NCBI GenBank assembly: GCA_041497995.1
Contig: JBGQHM010000073.1
Location: 1-21,491 of the forward strand
DNA: 21,491 bases
Source: DATKMS01 sp041497995
GTDB taxonomy: Bacteria > Desulfobacterota > Binatia > HRBIN30
Direction: 5' to 3'
The notes beneath the pieces are model-generated. The model was not told where the DNA came from, made no database searches, and worked only from the letters and a program-made list of their open reading frames with translations. Shown here piece by piece: positions 1-6,498 of the stretch; the first letter of the stretch is position 1, and every line of letters begins with the position of its first letter. The position numbers were made by a program, and so were the translations under genes.

Positions 1-1
1 A

Positions 2-205
2 ACCGCACACACCGCCGTGCCTGTACCGACCCGGACAGCGGTACAGGCATCCCAGACCGGAGCGCAACCAGCCGCAAGCAGCGGGTGCGCGATGGCACCG
101 ACTGACCGCACCGGAGCCTTGGGTCTCCTGCTGCCATCGCTCTTGTTCGCCCGCCGGAGGGAGCGACGGCGAACGATGCGTACTGCCCGAAGACAGATGC
201 GATAG
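2..205 (+). CDS. 3' end of a secreted/surface protein gene with MYXO-CTERM-like sorting tail (partial)
   Basis: The frame is open from base 2 to the TAG at 203-205, so the gene begins before the window. The visible residues form a Thr/Pro/Ala-rich linker, then a Ser-Gly-Cys motif, a short Asp-Arg-containing stretch, a hydrophobic segment (GALGLLLPSLLF) and an Arg cluster (ARRRERRR). That order of a Cys motif, one membrane segment and a terminal Arg cluster is what C-terminal sorting signals of the MYXO-CTERM/GlyGly-CTERM kind look like. In that family the tail is usually removed and the protein anchored at the outer surface. Unusually, about 15 extra residues follow the Arg cluster. The main body and function cannot be seen. 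A chance open frame is possible, but the ordered architecture argues against it. Confidence 0.5.
   Translation, partial: TAHTAVPVPTRTAVQASQTGAQPAASSGCAMAPTDRTGALGLLLPSLLFARRRERRRTMRTARRQMR
18..49. repeat. 11-bp inverted repeat inside the linker of the partial gene
   Basis: Arms 18-28 and 39-49 are perfectly complementary around a 10-nt loop. No T-run follows, and the palindrome lies within the open frame that ends at 205, so it is not a good terminator. It may simply reflect repetitive Thr/Val/Arg codons. Confidence 0.45.
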
Positions 206-289
206 TCACATTTGACCGCGCCGCGAGGCTCTTGGTATGAGCGTCCTCAACTGACGCCTGGCGTTTGAGGCGGTTGGTGAGAAGGACTG

Positions 290-982
290 ATGCTCTACCT
301 CCATGAGATCATCGACATCATCGGCGCAGGCCAGGAGGCTTACCTCGACACGGTTGGCGAACGCGCCACGCACTCCGCCAAGGAGGGGATCTCCCGACTA
401 GTGGGGACTTGGAAGGTGATCGGCAGCACGAACCGCTGGCCGCGCGTGGTCAACTTGTGGGAGATGGATAGCTGGCAGCATTGGGCGGAAACGCTCGAAC
501 GACAGTTCTTGCCCGAAAAGAAGGATCCCGACCTGGCCCCGTGGTGGGCGAAGGCAACGCAGTGGCGCAGCGGTGGCTTCGACCGGATCCTTGAGCCCAG
601 TGCGTACTCACCAACGTGCGACGAGTTGCGCACACGACACCTCACAGCGTGGGTATGTGTGCATACGCTCGTGCGACTGTTGCCGGGTCGAAGGGATGAC
701 TACCTGACGGCGGTCGGCAACGTCCTGCGGCCACTGCTCGAGGCCCGCGGCCTGACGTTGATGGGAGCGTATAGCGTGCCGATGCGCAGCGACGAGGCTC
801 TGGTCCTCTGGGCAGCGCCCGACTTCCGTGCGCTCTGCGCGCTCTATGAAAGCCGAGGCCACGATGCCGACGTCCAGGAATGGACGGCGGCGGCAGGCAA
901 GCTACGCAAAAAGTTCGAGACCATGTGGCTCGTACCATCTACGCACTGCTTCTTCCACCCGCATCATGAGTCCAAGACCTGA
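290..982 (+). CDS. NIPSNAP-like dimeric alpha/beta barrel protein
   Basis: This 230-residue soluble protein has no signal peptide or membrane segment. The ATG at 290 follows a good ribosome site (GAAGGA, 281-286). It seems built from two ferredoxin-like halves. Residues 1-110 open with MLYLHEI and contain a strand ending in VVNLWEM, followed by an aromatic helix (WQHWAETL). Residues 111-230 begin with a similar strand (VHTLVRLLPGR) and a helix (YLTAVGNVL). Paired halves like these, with Trp-rich helices after the third strand, fit the NIPSNAP/dimeric alpha-beta barrel families, whose biochemical roles are mostly unknown. The gene points toward the end of the CoA-metabolism operon, and NIPSNAP-like proteins are often found near acyl-CoA genes; a shared role is inference. 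An ABM-type or EthD-like barrel is the main alternative. Confidence 0.55.
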   Translation: MLYLHEIIDIIGAGQEAYLDTVGERATHSAKEGISRLVGTWKVIGSTNRWPRVVNLWEMDSWQHWAETLERQFLPEKKDPDLAPWWAKATQWRSGGFDRILEPSAYSPTCDELRTRHLTAWVCVHTLVRLLPGRRDDYLTAVGNVLRPLLEARGLTLMGAYSVPMRSDEALVLWAAPDFRALCALYESRGHDADVQEWTAAAGKLRKKFETMWLVPSTHCFFHPHHESKT

Positions 983-993
983 CGGAGCGAGGC

Positions 994-1035
994 GGGTGCC
1001 GGTGACTCGTACGGCCGTACAAGCCACCGGCGCCC
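994..1035. terminator. Long imperfect hairpin after the NIPSNAP-like gene
   Basis: A 42-nt near-palindrome is centred between 1014 and 1015: 19 of 21 positions pair (18 Watson-Crick plus one G-T), with mismatches at 1005/1024 and 1008/1021. It starts 11 nt after the stop codon and lies between convergent genes. No strong T-run follows, so it may be a Rho-independent-like terminator, an RNA-stabilising hairpin or a dispersed palindrome. Confidence 0.4.
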
Positions 1036-1039
1036 ATTG

Positions 1040-1078
1040 AAAAGGAGAGGGAGCGCGGGCGGGTTGAGCCGCCCGCGC
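1040..1078 (-). terminator. Probable terminator of the leftward CoA operon
   Basis: Arms 1053-1062 and 1069-1078 form a perfect 10-bp GC-rich stem with a 6-nt loop. Read on the minus strand, downstream of the acyl-CoA dehydrogenase stop at 1167, the stem is followed by a pyrimidine-rich stretch ending in TTTT (1043-1040). The T-run lies about 9 nt from the stem, which is farther than in a textbook terminator. Confidence 0.4.
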
Positions 1079-1166
1079 CGACAGCCGCGGAGGGGGGGTC
1101 CACGGTCTGTTACTCGAATAGACGCCCCCCGTTTGGATTCATTCAAAGAGGAATTTTCTGCAGCGC

Positions 1167-2354
1167 TCAGCGCGGCAGACCGAGAACGCGTTGCGCGATG
1201 ATGTTGCGCTGCACCTCTGACGTGCCGGCGTAGATGGTCGCCGAGCGCGACCACAGCAGCTCGTAGTTCCAGAATCCACCCTCCACGGTGCGCGGCTCGC
1301 CGCGTGGAATCAGGCCGAATGGGCCGAGGATTTCGATGGCCGTGTCCTTCAACCGCTGCTCGAGCTCACTCCAGAAGATCTTCAGGATTGACCCTTCGGG
1401 ACCCGGCACCCCGGTGCGTTGGATCATCGTGATGTTGCGGTACGCCGTATAGCGCAGGATCGCTGTTTCAATTGCGAACTGGGCGATTTTCTGGCGGACG
1501 ATCGGATCATCCGCGGCGCGACTGCCATTGTGGATCGTGCGCCGGGCAAGCTGCGCCAACAATCGCTGCTCCGACTGCAGACGCACGTGCGGCGTCGTCC
1601 CGCTACGTTCATGCGCCAATGTCGTCATCACCACGTTCCAGCCACCATCGACCTCACCGACGGCGTTGGCGCGCGGCACACGCACTTCGTCGAAGAACAC
1701 TTCGTTGAACCAGGCCTCGCCGGTCATCTCCCGTAGCGGCCGGATCGTGATGCCGGGGCTCTTCATGTCCACCAGCAAGAACGTCAGCCCCTTGTGCTTC
1801 GCCACGTCGGGGTTGGTGCGCGTCACCAACATGCACCAGTCGGCGTGCTGGGCCACACTCGTCCAGATCTTCTGACCGGTGACCACGAACTCGTCGCCTC
1901 GCAGATCGGCTCTGGTTTTCACCGAGGCGAGATCCGACCCGGCGTTGGGCTCGGAGAACCCCTGGCACCAAATCTCCTCGCCACTGAGAATCTTCGCGAG
2001 GAACCGTTCCTTCTGCCACGGCGTGCCGCAGTTCATCACCGTCGGACCGACGAGGCTCAGACCGATCTTCAGACTCAGGATGTCCGGAGCACGAAGGCGC
2101 GCGTACTCCTCGTTGTAGATGAGCTGCTCGACGATGCTGGCACCGCGTCCGCCGTATGCCTTCGGCCACGTGATGCCCGCCCATCCACCATCGTACAGCT
2201 TCCGCTGCCAGGCACGCGCGAACGCCACTTGCTCGGCGGGAGTCTCCGGCGGCACGTACGCCTGCGTGCCCCACCCGGCTGGCAGATTGGCCGCCAGCCA
2301 GGTGCGCACAGTCGTGCGCAAACGTTCCTCCTCGGGAGTGACATTCAGGTCCAT
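1167..2354 (-). CDS. Acyl-CoA dehydrogenase (FadE-like)
   Basis: At 395 residues this is the usual length for the FAD-dependent acyl-CoA dehydrogenase family, which introduces an alpha-beta double bond into acyl-CoA thioesters and passes electrons to electron-transfer flavoprotein. The N-terminal helical domain is residues 1-125. The FAD/substrate signature QGFSEPNAGSD is at 131-141, the middle beta domain runs to about 235, and the C-terminal helical domain ends in IYAGTSEVQRN (374-384). The position used as base in medium-chain enzymes (Glu of YEGT) is Ala here. Glu249 in the helix segment LAHERS lines up with the catalytic Glu of isovaleryl-CoA dehydrogenase, so the enzyme is probably active with that base. 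It is the last gene of the operon, 87 nt after the PaaK-like gene. Many FadE proteins of this type act on steroid side chains or branched acids; the substrate is not determinable here. Confidence 0.9.
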   Translation of the reverse strand: MDLNVTPEEERLRTTVRTWLAANLPAGWGTQAYVPPETPAEQVAFARAWQRKLYDGGWAGITWPKAYGGRGASIVEQLIYNEEYARLRAPDILSLKIGLSLVGPTVMNCGTPWQKERFLAKILSGEEIWCQGFSEPNAGSDLASVKTRADLRGDEFVVTGQKIWTSVAQHADWCMLVTRTNPDVAKHKGLTFLLVDMKSPGITIRPLREMTGEAWFNEVFFDEVRVPRANAVGEVDGGWNVVMTTLAHERSGTTPHVRLQSEQRLLAQLARRTIHNGSRAADDPIVRQKIAQFAIETAILRYTAYRNITMIQRTGVPGPEGSILKIFWSELEQRLKDTAIEILGPFGLIPRGEPRTVEGGFWNYELLWSRSATIYAGTSEVQRNIIAQRVLGLPR

Positions 2355-2383
2355 AGTCTCGTCCGTGACTGCTGAGTCATTCG

Positions 2384-2402
2384 CACCGGCCAGAGGCCGG
2401 TG
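2384..2402. repeat. Perfect 8-bp hairpin between PaaK-like and dehydrogenase genes
   Basis: Arms 2384-2391 and 2395-2402 are perfectly complementary with a 3-nt loop, all GC-rich, in the only sizeable gap inside the operon. There is no T-run on either side. It could be an RNA-processing or stability hairpin that sets the level of the dehydrogenase message separately. Confidence 0.45.
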
Positions 2403-2441
2403 TCACCAGTTGGCTCTCTCCAGCGGGCTGGGCGTATTCCA

Positions 2442-3332
2442 TCAGCGCAGCTCTATGCCCATGCCGGTGCTGCCGCAAGAACACGACGCCGTCGCAGCGC
2501 ACGCGCGCCGCCCGCTGGCGTAGCGCAGCACCGGCGCGTCCACGCCCAGCGGCGTCACCACTAGCTCATCGCCGACGATCTCCGCGACGACGCCCTCATC
2601 ACAATGCAGGCGTCCCGCCGCACACGAGTAGGCGGCAAAGCTCGTGGCCTCCGGCACAGCCAGCCACACACGCTGCCAGCCCGCGAAGCCCGCGGTGCCG
2701 GGCACGGCCACCTGGCATGCCGCGCCGGCGTGCAGCCACACGATTCCCTGCCACCACGGGCGCTCCGCCTGCGGTGTCGCGGCAAAGAGGCGCGTTGCGG
2801 AACCGTGATCGACTATCAGCACCGCCGGCTGGACACGATCGACCAGCTCCCACGCCTGCCGTGCCGCCGCATCGCTCTCGACAGCTCCGAGCGGGACATC
2901 CAGCGCGCCGATCTCCTCGATCACGTCCCCGAGCAGCAGCGCGCCCGGAGTGACCAACGCGCCGCGCAAGGTATTCGCAACCGGCATACCCGCGCGCACG
3001 CCCAGCCGTGCGAGCAGCCGCGCCCCCGCGGCACGCTCGCGCGCGAGATCCGCTGCAGACCACGTCAGCACGAGCAGGTCTGCGCCCATTCCCGTGGTCC
3101 CTGCGCGCACGGGCGGCGCAGCGTCAGCGACGCGCCGTGTGCCGTGAGGGAGGTTCGCCAACTGATCACGCAACAACTCGTCGCGCTGCGTCAGCGACAC
3201 TCGCCGCCAGAGGTCCGGCGTCAGATTCCCAGCGTCGGCGAGCCCAGCCGCGGCGAGCCGTTCGCGGTAGAACGCTGAAGGGGCACGGACAATGCGTTCA
3301 AGCAGTGCGGTCAGGTCAGGTTGCTGGGTCAT
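2442..3332 (-). CDS. PaaK-like adenylate-forming domain, truncated at the hinge
   Basis: The 296-residue product follows the phenylacetate-CoA ligase (PaaK) plan but stops short. FYRERLAAAGL (21-31) and LTQRDELLRDQ (47-57) match the PaaK N-terminus. AGTTGMG (77-83) sits at the nucleotide-binding loop. Then come GELVVT-like (GDELVVT, 254-260), a LRYASGR segment (269-275) where active ligases have RYRTGD, and the Cys-x-Cys-Gly motif (284-287) that precedes the hinge. Full PaaK proteins have about 430 residues and a C-terminal lid domain with the catalytic Lys, which is absent here, and the ribose-binding Asp of RTGD is Arg. No lid-domain sequence follows in any frame before the dehydrogenase start. 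It starts 31 nt after the thiolase stop. It is probably not a complete CoA ligase and may be a binding or regulatory remnant; exact function unknown. Confidence 0.6.
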   Translation of the reverse strand: MTQQPDLTALLERIVRAPSAFYRERLAAAGLADAGNLTPDLWRRVSLTQRDELLRDQLANLPHGTRRVADAAPPVRAGTTGMGADLLVLTWSAADLARERAAGARLLARLGVRAGMPVANTLRGALVTPGALLLGDVIEEIGALDVPLGAVESDAAARQAWELVDRVQPAVLIVDHGSATRLFAATPQAERPWWQGIVWLHAGAACQVAVPGTAGFAGWQRVWLAVPEATSFAAYSCAAGRLHCDEGVVAEIVGDELVVTPLGVDAPVLRYASGRRACAATASCSCGSTGMGIELR

Positions 3333-3363
3333 TGTAGGTTGCGCACTCCGCCTCTAGCGCCGG

Positions 3364-4506
3364 TCAGTCGCGTGTCAGGATGTGAACCACGCACACGCTG
3401 CCGCCGCCCATCATGTGGCAAAGGCCGACCCGGGGATTTTCCACTTGTCGCCTCCCCGCCTCGCCACGCAGCTGCAGCGTCGTCTCCCAGATCTGCGCCA
3501 GTCCTGTCGGACCGCCGGGATGCCCGCGAGCGATGAGGCCGCCGTCGGTCGACACCGCGACGCGGCCGCCGAGCTCGAAGTCGCCGCGATCGATGCACGC
3601 CTCCGCTTCGCCCGGCTTACACAGTCCGAGCAGCTCGTAATACTCCAGCTCCTCGATCGCGAAGGCGTCGTGCACTTGCACGAGATCGAGATCCTTGGGA
3701 CCAACACCGGCCTCGTTGTAGACCTTCTGCGAGGTATCGATCGTCATTTGCGCCGGACCGACCACCGGCCCCATGAACAGATGCCCGCGTGCGTACTTCT
3801 CAGTCTGTAGATCTGAGGCGACGACGCGCACCACCGGTCGGTCGGGCCGCAGCTTCTTCGCCAGGTCGGCACGGCCGACGATGGCACACGCAGCGCCGTC
3901 ACCCATCGGACACGACATCATCGTCGTCAGCGGCCACGCGACGTTGCGCGATTTCAAGACGCGCTCGACGGTCGTCGGCTCCGTCGATTGGCGTTGCGCC
4001 ATCGGATTGAGCGCGCCGTTGTTCCAGTTCTTCGCGGCGATCTTGGCGAGATGCTCGACCTTCATGCCGCGCTCGTGCATGCGCCGCGTCGCCCACAGTG
4101 CGAAGAAGCCGGCCGGCAGGATCGAGTCCTCCATGTTCTCGGGCGCAGTGCCCTGCGTGCTCTGTTGGATCATCGTCGTCATCTTGTCGAAGCCGAGCAC
4201 CATCACGACGTCGTACTGGCCGCTCGCCACCTGCAGGCACGCCTCACGAAAAGCCGCGGACCCAGTCGCCGAGGCGTTCTCGATGCGTTGCACGGGAATG
4301 CCAGTGAGGCCGAACTCCTTCATCACCCGCACACCGGTCATGACCGAAGCGAAGATGTGCCCGACGTAGGCCGCGTTGACGTCGCGGAACGACAGCCCGG
4401 CGTCGCGCAGCGCCATCATGCCCGCCTCACGCGCCATCACGTTGTTCGGCACCTCGCCCATGCCGAAGCGATACATGCCCACCCCAAGTACGGCGACGTC
4501 CTTCAT
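3364..4506 (-). CDS. SCP-x-type thiolase/aldolase-like protein with Ser in place of nucleophilic Cys
   Basis: The 380 residues cover a thiolase fold of the SCP-x/lipid-transfer (non-decarboxylating) group. The pattern PVQRIENASATGSAAF aligns with the nucleophile loop of SCP-x thiolases (NNCSTGS), but Ser79 is at the Cys position. Other active-site blocks remain: LGFDKM (104-109), VHDAF (278-282), GGLIARGHPGGPTG (322-335, His329) and the C-terminal CHMMGGG (363-369). Thiolase-fold partners of DUF35 proteins, such as Ltp2 with ChsH2 in steroid side-chain breakdown, catalyse retro-aldol cleavage without needing a Cys nucleophile. The ATG overlaps the DUF35 stop by four bases (ATGA, 4506-4503), so the two are translationally coupled and probably form a complex. 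A retro-aldolase or other lyase acting on an acyl-CoA is more likely than Claisen thiolysis; this is inference. Confidence 0.85.
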   Translation of the reverse strand: MKDVAVLGVGMYRFGMGEVPNNVMAREAGMMALRDAGLSFRDVNAAYVGHIFASVMTGVRVMKEFGLTGIPVQRIENASATGSAAFREACLQVASGQYDVVMVLGFDKMTTMIQQSTQGTAPENMEDSILPAGFFALWATRRMHERGMKVEHLAKIAAKNWNNGALNPMAQRQSTEPTTVERVLKSRNVAWPLTTMMSCPMGDGAACAIVGRADLAKKLRPDRPVVRVVASDLQTEKYARGHLFMGPVVGPAQMTIDTSQKVYNEAGVGPKDLDLVQVHDAFAIEELEYYELLGLCKPGEAEACIDRGDFELGGRVAVSTDGGLIARGHPGGPTGLAQIWETTLQLRGEAGRRQVENPRVGLCHMMGGGSVCVVHILTRD

Positions 4507-4946
4507 TTGCTGCTCTCCACCGGCCGAAAGCGGACGATCACCACGTCGCTATTGCCCTCTTCCCGCATCTTGTCCAACTCGGCTTCCAGCGTCTGGCCGA
4601 TGTGGAAGTCGTCCTTTTTCCCGGCCAGCGGCAATTGCACGCGCGGTCCCTCGGGGAGATCAACCTGCCCCACGCCGTAGCCGTCCATGTGCTCGAGGTT
4701 ACTCGACCCGAACAGCGGCATGTGCACGAAGGTGTAGCTGTAGAGCGTGCCGCGCGGACCGATCTCCACGTCGGAGACATTTTCCGACAAGCACTCCGCC
4801 CGCGCGCAAATGGCGCGGCGCGGGAAGTAGTGCTCGCCACAGGTGTTGCACTTGGAGGCGAGGAGCTTGGGTGGCTGGCGCGGATCGTCGGGGACGGTGA
4901 AGTACCCGGCTTTGACGGGCACACGAGGGCGGGGGGCATTCGTCAT
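4503..4946 (-). CDS. DUF35 Zn-ribbon/OB-fold protein
   Basis: The 147-residue product has a rubredoxin-like zinc ribbon with Cys33, Cys36, Cys47 and Cys52 (CNTCG and CARAEC), followed by an OB-fold beta region (GTLYSYTFVH onward, about 65-140). DUF35 proteins partner with thiolase-fold enzymes; some help bind acyl-CoA and others form hydratase or aldolase complexes. It is first in the operon, with a GAGGAA ribosome site at 4955-4950 just upstream of the ATG, and its stop overlaps the thiolase start. A long Pro-rich N-terminus (about 28 residues) precedes the ribbon. The family is clear; the specific reaction depends on the thiolase partner. Confidence 0.9.
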   Translation of the reverse strand: MTNAPRPRVPVKAGYFTVPDDPRQPPKLLASKCNTCGEHYFPRRAICARAECLSENVSDVEIGPRGTLYSYTFVHMPLFGSSNLEHMDGYGVGQVDLPEGPRVQLPLAGKKDDFHIGQTLEAELDKMREEGNSDVVIVRFRPVESSK

Positions 4947-4980
4947 TGATTCCTCACAGGGGGACGCTGAGTGATCGTCC

Positions 4981-5010
4981 CGTCTAACAAAACGAACGTT
5001 TGTTAGTCAA
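4981..5010 (-). promoter_or_regulatory. Promoter with TetR-type operator for the DUF35-thiolase operon
   Basis: On the minus strand TTGACT (5010-5005) and TAGACG (4986-4981) are 18 nt apart, a plausible -35/-10 pair about 35 nt before the DUF35 start. A 23-nt inverted repeat, CTAACAAA-N7-TTTGTTAG (4984-5006), fills the spacer. Nested in it is a 14-nt near-palindrome, AACGAACGTTTGTT (4991-5004). Repeats of this shape are bound by TetR-family repressors of lipid and steroid genes, and binding here would block RNA polymerase. No TetR gene is in the window. Confidence 0.6.
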
Positions 5011-5021
5011 CCATGCTCAGC

Positions 5022-5046
5022 CAACTTCGAGCGATCTGCGAAGTTG
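5022..5046. repeat. 8-bp inverted repeat upstream of the AbrB-like antitoxin
   Basis: Perfect 8-bp arms (5022-5029 and 5039-5046, CAACTTCG/CGAAGTTG) flank a 9-nt loop, 136 nt before the antitoxin start. It could be an operator for a DNA-binding protein or a small hairpin. Nothing else was recognised in the divergent gap 4947-5181. Confidence 0.35.
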
Positions 5047-5181
5047 TGCCGCCGACGAATCCGACTGGCGAATGGGCAGGTTAGTGGGTGTGTACTTCGC
5101 TGCGAACGCGTTACCGCCATTCCGAATAGCTTCCCGGCTCATTCTTTGCGCAATGGGTATTTCAATGGTAGAGGATATGCC

Positions 5182-5445
5182 ATGAAGGTTACCATTGATA
5201 CGGCTGGGCGACTGGTGATCCCTCAAGAGATTCGGCGGGAGGCAGGTTTGAAGCCCGGAACGCCGCTGGAGGTCCGCTGGCGAGAGGGCCGCATCGAAAT
5301 CGAGCCGGCGCCGCTGCGCGTAAAGCTGGTGCGCAAGGGCCGCCTCGTGGTGGCAGTGCCCGAGAGCACCGTGGGCGCACTGCGGGCCGACACGGTGGAG
5401 CGGGCCCGTCGAACCCTTCGCCGTGAGCGCGGCACCCACGAGTAA
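5182..5445 (+). CDS. AbrB/MazE-type antitoxin (VapB-like)
   Basis: This 87-residue protein begins with a swapped-hairpin AbrB DNA-binding domain: MKVTIDTAGRLVIP at 1-14, then EIRREAGLKPGTPLEV and a strand RIEIEPAP to about residue 44. The remaining 43 residues, rich in Arg and Glu, would wrap the toxin. The ATG at 5182 has AGAGGA at 5170-5175; the frame stays open upstream to 5044 but without family sequence. It is directly followed by a PIN toxin, the usual gene order. AbrB antitoxins normally repress their own promoter, helped by the toxin. The family assignment is strong; the pairing is from position. Confidence 0.88.
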   Translation: MKVTIDTAGRLVIPQEIRREAGLKPGTPLEVRWREGRIEIEPAPLRVKLVRKGRLVVAVPESTVGALRADTVERARRTLRRERGTHE

Positions 5446-5452
5446 GCTGGAC

Positions 5453-5899
5453 ATGGCCGGTTTCTTACCGGACACGAGCTGCATGGTGGCAGCGGTCTGT
5501 ACGTGGCACGAGTATCATGCGCGCGCGGCGGCGGAGCTCAATCGGCGGCTGTCGCTTCGAGAGGCGATGATCGTCGCCGCGCCTGCGCTCGTGGAGGCGT
5601 ACGCGGTGCTCACACGCCTGCCCCCACCGCATCGTCTGTCGGCGCTCGATGCGCTGGCGTTGCTGGACACGAACTTCATGCGCGCGGGACGAACCGTCGC
5701 GCTCGACGCCGCCGCCTATCGCACGCTGCTACGGCAGGCGCCAACGGATGGGATCACGGGCGGGCGTGCATATGATGCCGTGATCGCACGGTGCGCCCTG
5801 AGGGCCAAAGCGTCCAGCCTACTGACGTTCAACGCAAGGCACTTCCTTCCCTTCGCAACTGTCGGACTTGAGATCGTCATACCCGGCAAGACTTCGTAG
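5453..5899 (+). CDS. PIN-domain toxin (VapC-like ribonuclease)
   Basis: From the ATG at 5453 the product is 148 residues. PIN toxins are Mg-dependent RNases with an acidic cluster. Here the candidates are Asp7 (FLPDTS), Glu48 (ALVEAYAVLTRL) and Asp108 (AYDAVIA), with Asn127 in LTFNARHF, a common variant of the fourth site. A GTG at 5423 would add ten residues and overlap the antitoxin by 23 nt. I prefer 5453 because the first PIN strand begins there, leaving 7 nt after the antitoxin stop; neither start has a strong ribosome site. Target RNA is unknown. Confidence 0.88.
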   Translation: MAGFLPDTSCMVAAVCTWHEYHARAAAELNRRLSLREAMIVAAPALVEAYAVLTRLPPPHRLSALDALALLDTNFMRAGRTVALDAAAYRTLLRQAPTDGITGGRAYDAVIARCALRAKASSLLTFNARHFLPFATVGLEIVIPGKTS

Positions 5900-6280
5900 G
5901 GCGCTTTGGCGAGGCGTTCTTCGAGCTGCCTTTCATGATCTCTGTCCTCAGCCGCCTTCTTCGAGAGAAGCCCGTCGCCTTCGCAGTCGCGTTGCGACTT
6001 GCCCGAATTACGGGATCACGCCCAGCAGTTGAGCTGGCAATGGACACCCGCAATCCGGCCAAACGAAATTGACACCCACAACTCTAAGCCCCGGCTAACT
6101 CAGGGCCTTGACCCCAAGGCTGAAGTCCAGTGTTGGCCGGATGGTGGGTGTCCACCTTTGGCCGGACTTAGTTACAGTAAGCTAGATCTCGTGGCGCTCC
6201 TCCGGCCCACGCCGCGGCCCGATGCCGAGTACTGGAACTGCGTTGAAGCGATCACACGGAACCAACGCGTGGTGCAACCG
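5900..6280. other. Gene-poor stretch between toxin modules
   Basis: No convincing gene is present. Short open frames run through it on both strands but lack family signals and cross the mini-element at 6041-6154. The stretch looks like decayed sequence between two toxin-antitoxin modules. Confidence 0.5.
6041..6154. repeat. Small inverted-repeat element (MITE-like or IS remnant)
   Basis: The first 22 nt (6041-6062) and last 22 nt (6133-6154) are inverted copies with 20 of 22 matches, starting TGGACACCC and containing CCGGCCAA. Further partial copies occur nearby: TTGACACCCAC at 6069-6079 and TTGGCCGGA at 6158-6166. Several repeated motifs at each end are a feature of IS21-family termini, and the TGGACACC/GGCCGGA wording resembles some of them from memory. 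No transposase is present, so this would be a non-autonomous or solo-end remnant. Target-site duplications were not apparent. Confidence 0.5.
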
Positions 6281-6289
6281 CCCCCTTCG

Positions 6290-6367
6290 GGACTCCTGGT
6301 CGATGCAAGCGTCTTGATCGCCGCTGAACCGGCTGCTCTTGACCTCGACCAGGCGGTGACGGCCTAG
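6290..6367 (+). pseudogene. N-terminal remnant of a PIN-domain toxin
   Basis: In one frame the residues LLVDASVLIAAE, then LDLDQAV, read exactly like the start of a VapC PIN domain, including the first catalytic Asp. A TAG stop follows at 6365-6367. Continuing past the stop in the same frame gives a few plausible residues and then unrelated sequence, so most of the domain is gone. The preceding residues (AEYWNCVEAITRNQ) could be an antitoxin C-terminus, but this is weak. It lies between the mini-element and the next toxin pair. Confidence 0.5.
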
Positions 6368-6498
6368 CTAGGGCAGGCGGCAGCATCGCGTGAACGAATA
6401 CTTCATCACATCAGTGTCACCGCCGCGTTCGGCAGCACACCCAGGCGCGGCTCGCTCGGGGTGCACGATGGACAGCAATTGTGGTAGGCTGCGTCACC

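Noticed and set aside
5877..6062. 61-codon minus-strand frame next to the mini-element, considered as a transposase fragment
   Set aside because: No transposase motif was recognisable, and part of the frame lies in the inverted repeat.
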